From NCBI GenBank assembly GCA_001516025.1, contig LOEU01000009.1, positions 36,773 through 100,772 on the forward strand: a stretch of DNA of 64,000 nucleotides. The letters are read 5' to 3'. Position 1 is the first letter of the stretch; every line of letters begins with the position of its first letter. Shown here in pieces: positions 38,338 to 48,170 of the stretch. The notes beneath the pieces were generated by a model. The model was not told the origin of the DNA and did not search any database. It saw only the letters and a list, made by a program, of their open reading frames with translations. The translations under genes and the position numbers were made by a program. Source of the DNA: a bacterium BRH_c32 (lineage in GTDB: Bacteria > Bacteroidota > Ignavibacteria > Ignavibacteriales > Melioribacteraceae).

Positions 38338-38487
38338 TCAAAATGTAACTTTTCTTAGTCCTGGTTTTTCAGCAAGCTGTTCTTGGGTCAACTTAGCTTT
38401 TGAAATTATTTCAATTTCTCCCACTCCATAACTAAACATTCTCATTACCTGACCGATAATGGTAATAGATGCCAATTTTTTCTTCAT
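38338..38487 (-). pseudogene. Decayed HTH antitoxin-like remnant
   Basis: A 49-codon frame from ATG at 38487 whose end reads KAKLTQEQLAEKPGLRKVTF and then stops. LTQEQLAEK is the first half of an XRE helix-turn-helix as in HigA antitoxins (compare LTQSELAEK in the neighbouring higA); the recognition helix and the rest are missing. It lies upstream of the intact higBA pair and is probably what remains of a second copy. The rest of the 38222-38589 gap shows no gene, only AT-rich sequence and presumably the promoter of the kinase gene that follows. Confidence 0.55.
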
Positions 38488-38589
38488 AATAATTCTTTTG
38501 TCTTTTTCATTGATGAAATGACTAATTTATGACTAAGTAGTATTCATTATATACAATTAATATATAGGGAAATAAATAGTAAACCTTAA

Positions 38590-40296
38590 ATGACAAAGAA
38601 AGCAATAGAAAAATACACCGAAGAGAATATATCTCTTGATGAACAGACAATTCGCCAATTATTTGAAGATTATATCCGAATGTATGCCGGACGAGACGAT
38701 ATTCTAACTACCTATTTCAGCGATAACTTCTCCGGTTTTACCGGCGGTGGTAATTTTCTTGTTAAAGACAAAAAGGAGTGGATTGCTATTACACGTCAGG
38801 ATTTCGATCAGGTTAAGAAATCCCTCCGAATTGAGATGAAAGATTTATCCATTCAGGCATTGTCTGATAATATTGCAGTAACCACAGGATTTTTTACTAT
38901 TCATTTACCAATCCGGGACCATATTCTTTCTCGTGAGACAGCCCGATTAGTATTGATATTCCGCAAGGAATCTAATGACTGGAAGATTACCCACAGCAGT
39001 ATTTCCATTCCATATTATCTCGTAAAGGATGGTGAAGTATATCCGATGAAAGAACTTGTCGAACGAAATCAATATTTGGAAAAACTCGTTGCCCAAAGAA
39101 CCATTCAACTTTCAGAAATAAATGAGAGACTTCAGAAAACAAATGAAGAATTGAATAAAGAAATAATAAAATTCACTATTGCCGAAGAGGCATTACAAAA
39201 TAGCAGTCAAAAATGGGAAGCTTTAATTGCAGCATCACCTGATGGTGTTGGAATGATCTCCCTCGATGGTAAAATGTTGCTCATTTCCGATAAACTTGCC
39301 GAAATATACGGCTATGCCAAGCATGAAAGAGATGAAATTATCGGCAGACCGGCTCTCGATTTTATTGATCCTTCAGATCATAAGAGATTAACCGAAAATC
39401 TCTATCAATTAATCTCCGGGAAAAGGGGAAATCAACTCTCTGAATATTTAGCAATAAGAAAAGATAATAGCAGAATTAATATAGATATTAATACTACCCT
39501 ATTGCTCGATTCCAACGGCAAACCAACAAGCGTTCTATTCGTAGAGCGAGATATCACCAAACGAAAAAAAGTCGAGCAGGAAACTATTAGAAAAAATCTT
39601 GAGCTTGCTGAATTAAATGCTACCAAGGATAAATTTTTCTCAATAATTGCTCACGATCTTAAAAGCCCCTTCCAAGGACTTATCAGCTTCTCGCAAATTT
39701 TATCAACTCAATTTTCGGAATTATCCGAAGATGAAAAAATTTCATTTATAAGCAGTATTGAAGCCTTGAGCCAGAGTTCATATAGACTTTTAGAAAATTT
39801 ACTCGACTGGTCGAGACTGCAAACGGGACAAATGACCTATAATCCTGAGCCCCTCAATCTCTTAATAGAACTTTTTCCTACAATTACATTGATTAAACAA
39901 ACTGCACTAAATAAAAATATTGCATTTGATTACTCAATCGATAGTTCGATTGTTGCAAAGGCAGATATCAATATGTTATCGACTATAATCAGAAATCTTT
40001 TATCGAATGCAATTAAGTTTACCAATTCCGGCGGAAAGATTACGCTTCTTGTAAAAGTATTAGAAGATAGTATTGAATTTTCTGTTACTGATACCGGTAT
40101 TGGAATCGAGAAAGAAAATCTCGATAATTTATTCCGAATCGGAAATAAGGAAAGCAGAAGAGGAACTGCCAATGAGACCGGAACCGGAATAGGTTTATTT
40201 TTATGCAAGGAAATGATCGATAGGCACGGCGGGAAGCTAAGCGTAGAAAGTCAAATCAATAAAGGCACCACATTCTCATTTACTATACCAAATTAA
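38590..40296 (+). CDS. Soluble hybrid-input histidine kinase: SnoaL + PAS + kinase
   Basis: A 568-residue kinase with no membrane segment. An N-terminal SnoaL/NTF2-like domain (about 20-150, FEDYIRMYAGRDDI ... ARLVLIFRKESNDWKITHSS) is followed by a coiled coil (155-200), a PAS domain (about 205-325), a dimerisation domain with the phospho-acceptor His in FFSIIAHDLKSPFQG (about 354) and an ATPase domain with DTGIGI and GTGIGLFLC. The SnoaL fold is normally a small-molecule enzyme or binding domain; here it probably senses a cytoplasmic ligand. There is no response regulator next to it, so it is an orphan kinase. Confidence 0.88.
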   Translation: MTKKAIEKYTEENISLDEQTIRQLFEDYIRMYAGRDDILTTYFSDNFSGFTGGGNFLVKDKKEWIAITRQDFDQVKKSLRIEMKDLSIQALSDNIAVTTGFFTIHLPIRDHILSRETARLVLIFRKESNDWKITHSSISIPYYLVKDGEVYPMKELVERNQYLEKLVAQRTIQLSEINERLQKTNEELNKEIIKFTIAEEALQNSSQKWEALIAASPDGVGMISLDGKMLLISDKLAEIYGYAKHERDEIIGRPALDFIDPSDHKRLTENLYQLISGKRGNQLSEYLAIRKDNSRINIDINTTLLLDSNGKPTSVLFVERDITKRKKVEQETIRKNLELAELNATKDKFFSIIAHDLKSPFQGLISFSQILSTQFSELSEDEKISFISSIEALSQSSYRLLENLLDWSRLQTGQMTYNPEPLNLLIELFPTITLIKQTALNKNIAFDYSIDSSIVAKADINMLSTIIRNLLSNAIKFTNSGGKITLLVKVLEDSIEFSVTDTGIGIEKENLDNLFRIGNKESRRGTANETGTGIGLFLCKEMIDRHGGKLSVESQINKGTTFSFTIPN

Positions 40297-40382
40297 GCTC
40301 ACATTTAATCTTGATTGGCTGTTTTAACTCATCATTCGATTCGCGTTTAATATTTCTAAAGTATCTTAATGAATGAAGCAAT

Positions 40383-40456
40383 TTCAACTTTTGCAATCAA
40401 CAGGCATTCAAAATCCGTTCTAACCATTCAAATACCCGCTAATAACAAAAGTTGAA
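40383..40456. repeat. 11-base inverted repeat between convergent genes
   Basis: TTCAACTTTTG (40383-40393) and CAAAAGTTGAA (40446-40456), 52 bases apart, lie between the kinase gene and the phosphoesterase gene. They may form a long-range hairpin for termination. No other content is seen in this 186-base gap. Confidence 0.5.
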
Positions 40457-40482
40457 GTTTTCTCTTCTACTAATTCACTTCT

Positions 40483-41877
40483 CTAAAGTCGTAATGAATT
40501 TTTTGCCATCTCTGTAAATTTCTCCCCTAAGAAATTATAGAGTTTCACATAAGTTTGTGATGAAGGTTCGTTACTCTGCGGTTCTATAACAATAAAAGTG
40601 GTTGTCGGTCCTTTCGCAATCGGGCTATGATCAATCCAAGTTCCCGTATTTGCATAAATTGATTTTTCACCCTTGTAATTATAAGAAGGTATAATATCAG
40701 AACGATGTGTATGCCCAAAAACGACTATCCTTTTATTAGACTGCGGATTAAGAAAATATTGTGTCTTTGCCATATTATCTGTCCCCGTATCATCATTAGA
40801 ATACAAAATGGCATCTTTAGTTTCTATCTTAACGTTCACGAGATTGTAAATCTGTCTAAGGTCCCAAGTATCCTGAATCCCTTTATAGAGATTTACATCT
40901 ATCTCGCCGCCCGAAGTTTTTTGATAAGGCAAAAAATCATTTACAGAATAATTTTTAGTAAATCCATCGATATTTGTAACGATTATTTTTTCGCTAAAAT
41001 TATTTTTAATAGTTAAATAAGTCCCCGCCCATTCCCAGATTTTCCAATATCTGTATAAATTACTTTGGCTTTCGTTTCCCGAAACATTTGGAGTGATCGG
41101 TGTTACTACTCCTTTACCCGTAGGTAATTTTTGATCTACATGAAGTGCCGCAATTCTTGTGAAAAAATATCCGGGTGGCATTATTGTACCCGGTGCAACA
41201 TCTTGATTGGAATATGGATCAGGAGCACAGAAAAAATTATAACGGTGCCCATGTTCAATCGCTATTTGAGGTTGTCCTTCAGGCGAATATGTACCTAATC
41301 CTAAAACTCTGTCTCTCGCCTGTTTAATACCGGGCAGGATTAGCTCAACATTCTCGGCTGTAATTGTCAAATCATGATTCCCGGGAACATAAGTAACTAA
41401 TATTTTCTTTTCCTTAATGATATTATTAAACGCAGAAATAATCCCTTTGTTTGTCTCTGCAATTCGTTGAACAAAATCACGTTGATCCTTTCCGTTATAA
41501 GTATCAATATAAGCCGGAACAAACCATTCATCCAGCATATCCCCTGCGATTACTAGCTCCTTCACGTTAGCTGATACTCGGATTTTGTTCAATAAATTTT
41601 CAAGTGGTTTTATATTATCTTTAATCTCCGCATAAGTAAGATCTGCCCCTAAATGTAAATCGCTGATAATAACAATCATATCTCTTTGAGAAGTGCCGTT
41701 ATTAAAAGCATCTTGAACCGATGATTGATTCATATCATCTATTTCGCTCGGCGCAGAATCTTTGCATGCAGTGGTAATTAAAATTGTCGTGGCAATAAAT
41801 GACATCAATAATAGAAATGAAATGTGCTTCCCATATTTAATTATATAGAAATTATTCTTACTTCTTAAATCGTTCAC
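40483..41877 (-). CDS. Lipoprotein metallophosphoesterase (calcineurin-like)
   Basis: A 464-residue exported phosphoesterase. The signal segment ends in a lipobox (TTAC, Cys about 38), so the protein is a lipoprotein. The dinuclear metal motifs are in order: ISDLHLGAD (about 70), AGDMLDEW, VPGNHD (about 165), EHGHRY and FGHTHRSD (about 392). The start is GTG at 41877 with GGAGAAGG upstream. The substrate (phosphodiester, nucleotide or lipid-linked phosphate) cannot be told from the sequence. Confidence 0.87.
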   Translation of the reverse strand: MNDLRSKNNFYIIKYGKHISFLLLMSFIATTILITTACKDSAPSEIDDMNQSSVQDAFNNGTSQRDMIVIISDLHLGADLTYAEIKDNIKPLENLLNKIRVSANVKELVIAGDMLDEWFVPAYIDTYNGKDQRDFVQRIAETNKGIISAFNNIIKEKKILVTYVPGNHDLTITAENVELILPGIKQARDRVLGLGTYSPEGQPQIAIEHGHRYNFFCAPDPYSNQDVAPGTIMPPGYFFTRIAALHVDQKLPTGKGVVTPITPNVSGNESQSNLYRYWKIWEWAGTYLTIKNNFSEKIIVTNIDGFTKNYSVNDFLPYQKTSGGEIDVNLYKGIQDTWDLRQIYNLVNVKIETKDAILYSNDDTGTDNMAKTQYFLNPQSNKRIVVFGHTHRSDIIPSYNYKGEKSIYANTGTWIDHSPIAKGPTTTFIVIEPQSNEPSSQTYVKLYNFLGEKFTEMAKNSLRL

Positions 41878-42054
41878 GTCCTTCTCCGTTTTTTATTTAT
41901 TGGTTACTCATCTTACATTCATACTCATATATGTCGCTATAAACTATTATCGGAGAGGATAGACATTTATTAAGCATTTTAATGAATATAATCCTGAATA
42001 AAATAAACGGAAAATGGTAATAAAAACAATCTTTATATAATCAGTAAATTTACC

Positions 42055-43560
42055 TTACAATTTACTATGGCATTCAGTGCATAACATTGTCTTCCATTCA
42101 TCGGTTACATCTTCTCCCGGATGAACAAATTCTAATGATTTGGTAATTCCCGCTAACTGCAGATTTTCCGGTTTCCCTTGTAAATTTATTGAATGACATA
42201 AATCGCAATTTTTTGATATAGCTTCTTTTTGCTTAGTTATATGAGTATCGTTATGGCATCTGAAACAACCATTGAAAATCAAATGTCCGATATTATTCGG
42301 ATATTCATTCCATTTCACTTTCATTTCAGGAAAAATATTCTTGTTAAATTCAGCTTGAATATTTTTTACTGCCCTCTTAATCTCGTTTTGTTTGGATTCA
42401 TATACTTCCTTGTAATAAAGCTTATAATACTTAGTAAGACCATCCGATATAGATTTCATCGCCTCATCGGTAGAAGAATAATTATCATTCAGAAGATCAA
42501 GCGCTACGGATTTAATCCTTGGTAAATCAGTCGGAATTAATCCTGCAGAAATTGCCTGATTCATAAATGCCCGAGGATCTTTGTAATCATGAGAAGGTCT
42601 ATTATGGCAATCCATACAATCCACAGTCCTAATCTCTAATCCATCCAAAACTTTTTTATCAATCGGTTCGATAGAATCCTCAAAAACTTTCACTTCACCC
42701 GTCTTTATATTCGTATATCGCACCCAAGGGATTTTCTCTCTCTTTTCATCTAAAGCTTTATATTCAATTTTGACATCTGAATTAATATGCCAATGAATCC
42801 CTTCTGATAAACCGTGCGCACTTAGTGAGGGACCGATCTTTATCGATAGAATTAAATCCCATTCGCTATTCGTATCATCGGTAAGATAATACTTAGAACT
42901 TTTTATCTTTCTTTCATAAAATTTTTGAGGCCAATGACATTGCTCGCATGTTTCCCTTGCCGGTCTTAAATTCTTAATTGGTGTGGGAATTGGTGTCGGA
43001 TAGACTCCCGCCGTAACTGCATAGACTTGATATAAACCTGATAATTTCGATTTGGCATACCAGCCCGCTCCCTCTCCCACATGGCATTCAACACACGAAA
43101 CACGTGCATGTGCCGAATTTTGATATGCAGTGTATTCGGGTTTCATTACGGTATGGCAGACAGTACCGCAAAATTCAACCGATTCAGTGTAATGAAATGC
43201 TTCATAACTCCCCACCGCCGATGCTAAAACAAAAATCGCACTGCTAATAACAAATATCGAAAGTGCATTTCTCTGCGCCTTTTCATTCAGATTTATTATC
43301 GGATATCCCTTCTCGCTTGTTTTCAATTCCCTCTTTTCTTTCTTTATTTTTAAGTACATCCCGAGAGGAATTAAAAGCAAACCGAAGAATAAGATTGCCG
43401 GCAAAATCATATATATAATAATTCCGAGATAAGCGTTACCTGTTTCCATTAGAATGCTTATAATGACGAGAAATAAAATCATGAAGAAAGTAGAAAGAGC
43501 AATAAGGGCTCCGGCTAAAGAAATCCAGTTTTGAGTCGATGGTGGTAATTTCATTTTCAT
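42055..43560 (-). CDS. Membrane-bound multiheme cytochrome c of NapC/NirT type
   Basis: A 501-residue protein with three membrane helices (about 11-38, 44-70, 98-118) and a periplasmic part with seven heme-binding sites. Six are CXXCH: CVECH, CEQCH, CMDCH, CFRCH, CDLCH and CTECH. The first, CGTVCH (131-136), has three residues between the cysteines. The segment CGTVCHTVMKPEYTAY is typical of NapC/NrfH-like quinol-oxidising cytochromes, so it probably passes electrons from the quinol pool to periplasmic acceptors. No terminal reductase gene is adjacent. Confidence 0.88.
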   Translation of the reverse strand: MKMKLPPSTQNWISLAGALIALSTFFMILFLVIISILMETGNAYLGIIIYMILPAILFFGLLLIPLGMYLKIKKEKRELKTSEKGYPIINLNEKAQRNALSIFVISSAIFVLASAVGSYEAFHYTESVEFCGTVCHTVMKPEYTAYQNSAHARVSCVECHVGEGAGWYAKSKLSGLYQVYAVTAGVYPTPIPTPIKNLRPARETCEQCHWPQKFYERKIKSSKYYLTDDTNSEWDLILSIKIGPSLSAHGLSEGIHWHINSDVKIEYKALDEKREKIPWVRYTNIKTGEVKVFEDSIEPIDKKVLDGLEIRTVDCMDCHNRPSHDYKDPRAFMNQAISAGLIPTDLPRIKSVALDLLNDNYSSTDEAMKSISDGLTKYYKLYYKEVYESKQNEIKRAVKNIQAEFNKNIFPEMKVKWNEYPNNIGHLIFNGCFRCHNDTHITKQKEAISKNCDLCHSINLQGKPENLQLAGITKSLEFVHPGEDVTDEWKTMLCTECHSKL

Positions 43561-43702
43561 ACAGCCACCTAATTTGTTTTATGGGTACTATAAATTGTAG
43601 AAAAAAATAAATAAAGTCAAACCTATTTGTCTGATTATCTTATTTAAACTTAGCTACATTCAATAATTGACTTAGATTTGTGAAGACTAAAGGGCAGGTT
43701 TT

Positions 43703-43745
43703 AAAAAAAACTCAAGAGAATAAGGGCTTCATAATTTCTCTTGAG
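43703..43745 (-). terminator. Strong rho-independent terminator at the end of the surface-glucan operon
   Basis: On the minus strand CTCAAGAGAA pairs with TTCTCTTGAG (10 base pairs), followed by eight T. It lies about 50 bases past the stop codon of the SurA-like gene and is the only clear terminator after the sigma-54 promoter near 63240. Confidence 0.88.
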
Positions 43746-43795
43746 CTTTTCCAAATGGGGAGGCACCCACTTTTCTGTAATTCATATATATTTAG

Positions 43796-45235
43796 TTATA
43801 AAGGCGCATTTATTAATTCTAACCTTTCAGTCCATTCATAATTTGGAGTGTATATCGGCACCCCGCTTAAACTCCCACCGAAACCGAAATACCTTATTGT
43901 TGTCGAATTTATTCTCGTTAATTCTATTCGTTTTAGTGCTTCGTAATTTACTTTTATATTCGATTTAAGAGCATATTCAGCCGTCTTTTTGGTGATCTGA
44001 AATCGCATTTTTTCATCATCAAGCATTCCATCTCTTATAGTTTCAAAGGAATAGTATTCTCTCCACATTTTAAGATACTTCTGTACTTCGGGTACGTATA
44101 ATAATTTCTCTTTTATCCCCTCTTTATATAATAATTCCCCCTCTATATAGCTCCTAATGTACCTATCAAATGATGCCGCAACTGTTAGAGAATCCTTTGC
44201 TGGCATTTTAATTCCATTGAAATAAAGTGCCCTAAGATACTTACCAAATTTTAATGTGTCAGATTCAAAACTTATAAAATTACTTTCGAGTTCAGCTTTA
44301 GTAAATTTGTTTTCGATCTTTAGAAATTCATCTATTGATAAACTGATATAATTAGCCCCTTCTTCAGCAGTTTTTTTTGCGAATGCTTCTATTAAATTGT
44401 TTTCTAACTTTTTGAATAATATTCTATTTACATCTGCTTTCTTTTTATTCAAGAAGTCTTTCATGAAACTATCCAATAAAAGAGTTTCCTTTCGCTTCTT
44501 AATAATATCTTGAACGGTTTGTAATTCCTTTTTCTCCTCTTCCTCACTAATCCAGATTTTTTTAATTACATTTCTAAGATAAAAGAGATAATATCCGTCA
44601 CTAAATTTAATAGGATTTGAAAAAGTATTCGGAGCCATCGAAAATAATTCATTTTCAGTTAGTTCAGGATAATCTCCAAATTTAATTTGGATTGGTTCAG
44701 TTTGTTTTGAATTTTCTTCACGCGCCGATAATATTAATTCAAAAGGTACTCCCAAATTTAGAAGCTTGTAAACATTTCTAATCTCTTCTTCATCTTTCGC
44801 TATTATGTAATTAAATTCAAGAGTTCTTTTTTCTTTCTCTATTCCATTGGTTAATTCTAATGAATCGATTTTTATTTTATCGAGAATCTTAGTTCGATAC
44901 AAAGCATCCCGAACATACATTTTTTCAATCTCTCCAACTGCCGTAAAGTAAGCTGATGAATCATCAAAATTATATTCTTCTCTATTATGATACCACAGTT
45001 TATATGCCATTATAGTATTTAAAAAATTGATCTTCGCAGACAAACTATTATTTATATTCCCACTCTCTAAGTGCGGACTCATCTCCCATAATTCTTGAAA
45101 CAAAGATGCTGTAATTTTATCTCCATTTATATCTGCTATCACTTCATCATAATCACCTACTTGTGCCAAGAAACTATTAGATAGCACAACCAGTAAGATC
45201 AAAATAAGTATCAATTTATTTTTATATATTGACAT
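43796..45235 (-). CDS. SurA/parvulin-like periplasmic chaperone-isomerase
   Basis: A 479-residue exported protein. A signal peptide (LILILILLVVLSNSFLAQ) precedes a SurA N-like helical part (ADINGDKITASLFQELWE) and a divergent parvulin domain (about 117-215: LEFNYIIAKDEEEIRNVYKLLN, ending FSDGYYLFYLRNV). The rest is helical. It probably assists folding or export of the outer-membrane or T9SS proteins of the same operon. The parvulin motifs are weak, so isomerase activity is uncertain. It is the last gene before the terminator. Confidence 0.7.
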   Translation of the reverse strand: MSIYKNKLILILILLVVLSNSFLAQVGDYDEVIADINGDKITASLFQELWEMSPHLESGNINNSLSAKINFLNTIMAYKLWYHNREEYNFDDSSAYFTAVGEIEKMYVRDALYRTKILDKIKIDSLELTNGIEKEKRTLEFNYIIAKDEEEIRNVYKLLNLGVPFELILSAREENSKQTEPIQIKFGDYPELTENELFSMAPNTFSNPIKFSDGYYLFYLRNVIKKIWISEEEEKKELQTVQDIIKKRKETLLLDSFMKDFLNKKKADVNRILFKKLENNLIEAFAKKTAEEGANYISLSIDEFLKIENKFTKAELESNFISFESDTLKFGKYLRALYFNGIKMPAKDSLTVAASFDRYIRSYIEGELLYKEGIKEKLLYVPEVQKYLKMWREYYSFETIRDGMLDDEKMRFQITKKTAEYALKSNIKVNYEALKRIELTRINSTTIRYFGFGGSLSGVPIYTPNYEWTERLELINAPL

Positions 45236-45243
45236 GATATATT

Positions 45244-48141
45244 CTATTTTGTAGTAATTTCAATAATTGATTTTTCATTTGAATTATTTTGTTTTAAATA
45301 CAACATCTCTTTATCAACATCATAATAATATTTTCCTTTTGATAATATAAATTCTTCCCAATTATTACTTGCTTCAATTTTTGCTCCCGTAATTTTAATT
45401 TCTTTTATCGGAGACGAATGAATAATTATTGAAACATCATTTTTAAATTGAGACATCTCAATTCTTAATTTCCCGGGTTCTAAAATTGATTTTATTTTTT
45501 TTGTATTCCCTTCAACATAGTCATTATATTCATACTCAATACTCTTTGAAGGGAATATTACGAATGTAAGATTATTATATGCTGATAAGTTATTTGTCAT
45601 ATTTAGTGCAAGATTAAAATCTTTATCTAAATTAAGCGGGGTTATAGTCCCATCCTTTATATAAACAGATAAATTATCATCGGCTATCTCAATTACTTGC
45701 AACCTTTCACCCTTATGCTTTTTAAATGACCAGAAATCGAACCAATCACCTTCGGGGAAATAGATCTCTTTTATTTTTCCCGGTTCCGTTACAGGAAAAA
45801 CTAATAAATTCCTTCCAAGTATATAATCGGTCTCATATTTATAAACATTCTTATCTGATGGATAGTCAAGCAATAACGGTCGCATTAATGGCATTGCTGT
45901 CTCAGAAGTATACTTTGTTTCTGTATATAAATAAGGGATTAAATTAAACCTGATATTAGCAAATTTTTTATAAACATCAATACATGATTTATCATTCAAT
46001 AATTTTGCAATATTCCAAGGAGTTCTTTCTAAGTGGGCATCTCCAGAGTAGCCCGAATGAAGCTGCATAATAGGAGAAAAAGCAGCTTGTGCTAAACTTC
46101 TCTTGTATAATTCGGATGTTAAATTAGTCTCATCATGGTATCCTGCTATATCATAAGCGATAAATGATATCCCGGAAATAGAGGAATTTATACATGATCT
46201 AATTGCTTCTTTAAATGCGGGAAACGAAGAAGATTGGTCTCCATTCCAAGCAAGCGGATGCTGCTGAACGCCCGTTGTCCCTGCTCTATGAAATACAATC
46301 GCATCTTTATCTATTGATTTAACAAACTTATAATATGCATCTACATATAGATTTGGAAATAGATTTCGCATCTCATCCCCTTTTCTCCCATCATAAAATT
46401 GTAAGTCCCTTCCCCAAATAAATTCACCTCCATCACATTTGAATCCATCAACTTTCATCTCCTCAACAAGATATCTTCTTTTTTCCATCCACCAATCTGA
46501 AGCATCTTTATTAGTAAAATCGAGGTTTAAACTATTACCAAACCAACTTGGTGGTATCCTATAAGGTGTGCCATCACTATTTTTCACGATATAATTATTC
46601 TCAATCGCATATTTCTCGTCATTATCCCTTTGCTCACTTGCAACTGTACTTGATTTTAACACCGGTATATTCCATAAAACAATCTTCATATTGTCTTTGT
46701 GTAAATCATTTATCATACCTACCGGGTCAGGCCATCTTCCGCCAAATTTGAAATCTTTTAATAAATAACTCTCCGAAGCTTTTTTAAGTTTATATTCGGC
46801 ATCATTAAAAATGTAAAATGTCTCCTCGTCGCTCCACGCTTCTATCACAACAACAGTATTCGGTATATCATAAGCTTTTAATGAATCTATCTGAGCTTCT
46901 ATCTCCTTTTGATTATCCCATTCATTCGCAGATATCCATGGACCCAACGTCCATACAGGTATCTCTTCAATCTTTCCGGTTAATTTTGTGAAATCCGAAA
47001 TAATCTTTGCCGATTCATTATCTGCAAATAGATAGTATTCAAATTTACCTTCATAATTTCTTCCAATATTTGAAACGACTTCACATCGATTTGATTTTTC
47101 GGAATCAAAATCAAACTCTGAGTAGTAAGTAGTGTTAAGGAATAATCCATAATTCCTATTTGTGAAATAAAAAGGAATTGGTATATAACTTTTTAAACCT
47201 TGGTCTTTCCATATATTCACTACATAGTTATCTATCTTGTTTCCGCGTTGATTGATAGAATTATATCTCTCACCTAATCCAAAAAACATCTCCTCATTTG
47301 TAGTAGAATAATTCTCCGCAGTCTTTAATATCCCATTTTTATTATTGAGAAATTTTATTGACCCATGATCATTATAAATATATTGACTAACTATTTCATT
47401 ATTATCTTTCCTGTTAATCAGTTTTAGATGGAGCGGTTTATAATTTATTTCCAAAATTAATTTGTCATTTTTTAAAACCGATTTATTATCAAAAGTTTGT
47501 ATATCACATTTATTCGATAAATCCTTCTCCTCTTTTTGAGTCTCTTTGAAAAAGGTTCTTACTTTTATTATGCTTTCTGAATGAAATTTGATTTTCATAA
47601 AAGGATTTATTTTTGAATCAGTAGAATTACATAAAAGCAATAAACCATTCTCTAATAGCTCCACTGATTTGACATCCGTAATCCAATCCCACCCGTAAGT
47701 AATAAAATGATATTTTTCGGAAAATGCTTTTTCATTATCCCCATAATTCAAAACAATTCTGTACTCCACTGAATCGTTCTTAATAAATTTTCCGATATCA
47801 GTTCTCCAATAACTTTCCCCCGAATAATTATATTGAAATTCCGCCTTATTCGTTTTTTCAATTTTGCCATTCACTACTGTATTAACAAAACATTCCTGTT
47901 TGTTGTAAATAGGAGATGACTTAAAATTAATAAACACATTTTCTCCATCAATAGGGTCGCGTGGTTCTCGTTCGATTTTATTTACCGGTATCTCTAATTC
48001 ACGACTTTCATAAATATTTTCATATCCTAGTGGCGTATGTGAAATTAATGCCTGTGAGTATGAATTATTTATAAACAGAAAAAATAATAATAGAGTAAAA
48101 ACGATTTTTTTTATCGATGTAATATTATTAAATGAATGCAT
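45244..48141 (-). CDS. GH31 family alpha-glucosidase/alpha-xylosidase
   Basis: A 965-residue exported GH31 enzyme with a signal peptide and an N-terminal beta-sandwich before the catalytic barrel. The nucleophile motif is DGFKCDGGEF (Asp about 568); the acid/base motif reads AWNGDQSSSF (Asp about 631), and the barrel start LGPWISANEWDNQ is typical. The C-terminal beta domains follow (about 770-965). Other GH31 members cut alpha-xylosides or sulfoquinovosides, but the GH97 next door and the SusE-like protein make alpha-glucoside cleavage the most likely role. No T9SS tail, so it is probably periplasmic. Confidence 0.87.
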   Translation of the reverse strand: MHSFNNITSIKKIVFTLLLFFLFINNSYSQALISHTPLGYENIYESRELEIPVNKIEREPRDPIDGENVFINFKSSPIYNKQECFVNTVVNGKIEKTNKAEFQYNYSGESYWRTDIGKFIKNDSVEYRIVLNYGDNEKAFSEKYHFITYGWDWITDVKSVELLENGLLLLCNSTDSKINPFMKIKFHSESIIKVRTFFKETQKEEKDLSNKCDIQTFDNKSVLKNDKLILEINYKPLHLKLINRKDNNEIVSQYIYNDHGSIKFLNNKNGILKTAENYSTTNEEMFFGLGERYNSINQRGNKIDNYVVNIWKDQGLKSYIPIPFYFTNRNYGLFLNTTYYSEFDFDSEKSNRCEVVSNIGRNYEGKFEYYLFADNESAKIISDFTKLTGKIEEIPVWTLGPWISANEWDNQKEIEAQIDSLKAYDIPNTVVVIEAWSDEETFYIFNDAEYKLKKASESYLLKDFKFGGRWPDPVGMINDLHKDNMKIVLWNIPVLKSSTVASEQRDNDEKYAIENNYIVKNSDGTPYRIPPSWFGNSLNLDFTNKDASDWWMEKRRYLVEEMKVDGFKCDGGEFIWGRDLQFYDGRKGDEMRNLFPNLYVDAYYKFVKSIDKDAIVFHRAGTTGVQQHPLAWNGDQSSSFPAFKEAIRSCINSSISGISFIAYDIAGYHDETNLTSELYKRSLAQAAFSPIMQLHSGYSGDAHLERTPWNIAKLLNDKSCIDVYKKFANIRFNLIPYLYTETKYTSETAMPLMRPLLLDYPSDKNVYKYETDYILGRNLLVFPVTEPGKIKEIYFPEGDWFDFWSFKKHKGERLQVIEIADDNLSVYIKDGTITPLNLDKDFNLALNMTNNLSAYNNLTFVIFPSKSIEYEYNDYVEGNTKKIKSILEPGKLRIEMSQFKNDVSIIIHSSPIKEIKITGAKIEASNNWEEFILSKGKYYYDVDKEMLYLKQNNSNEKSIIEITTK

Positions 48142-48170
48142 TTATTTCCTTTTGAGATTAGAGAAGATTA

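Noticed and set aside
43746..43795. GGGGAGGCACCCA-like short palindromic element
   Set aside because: Only a few bases pair and no second copy is seen in the window, so it is not supported as a repeat.
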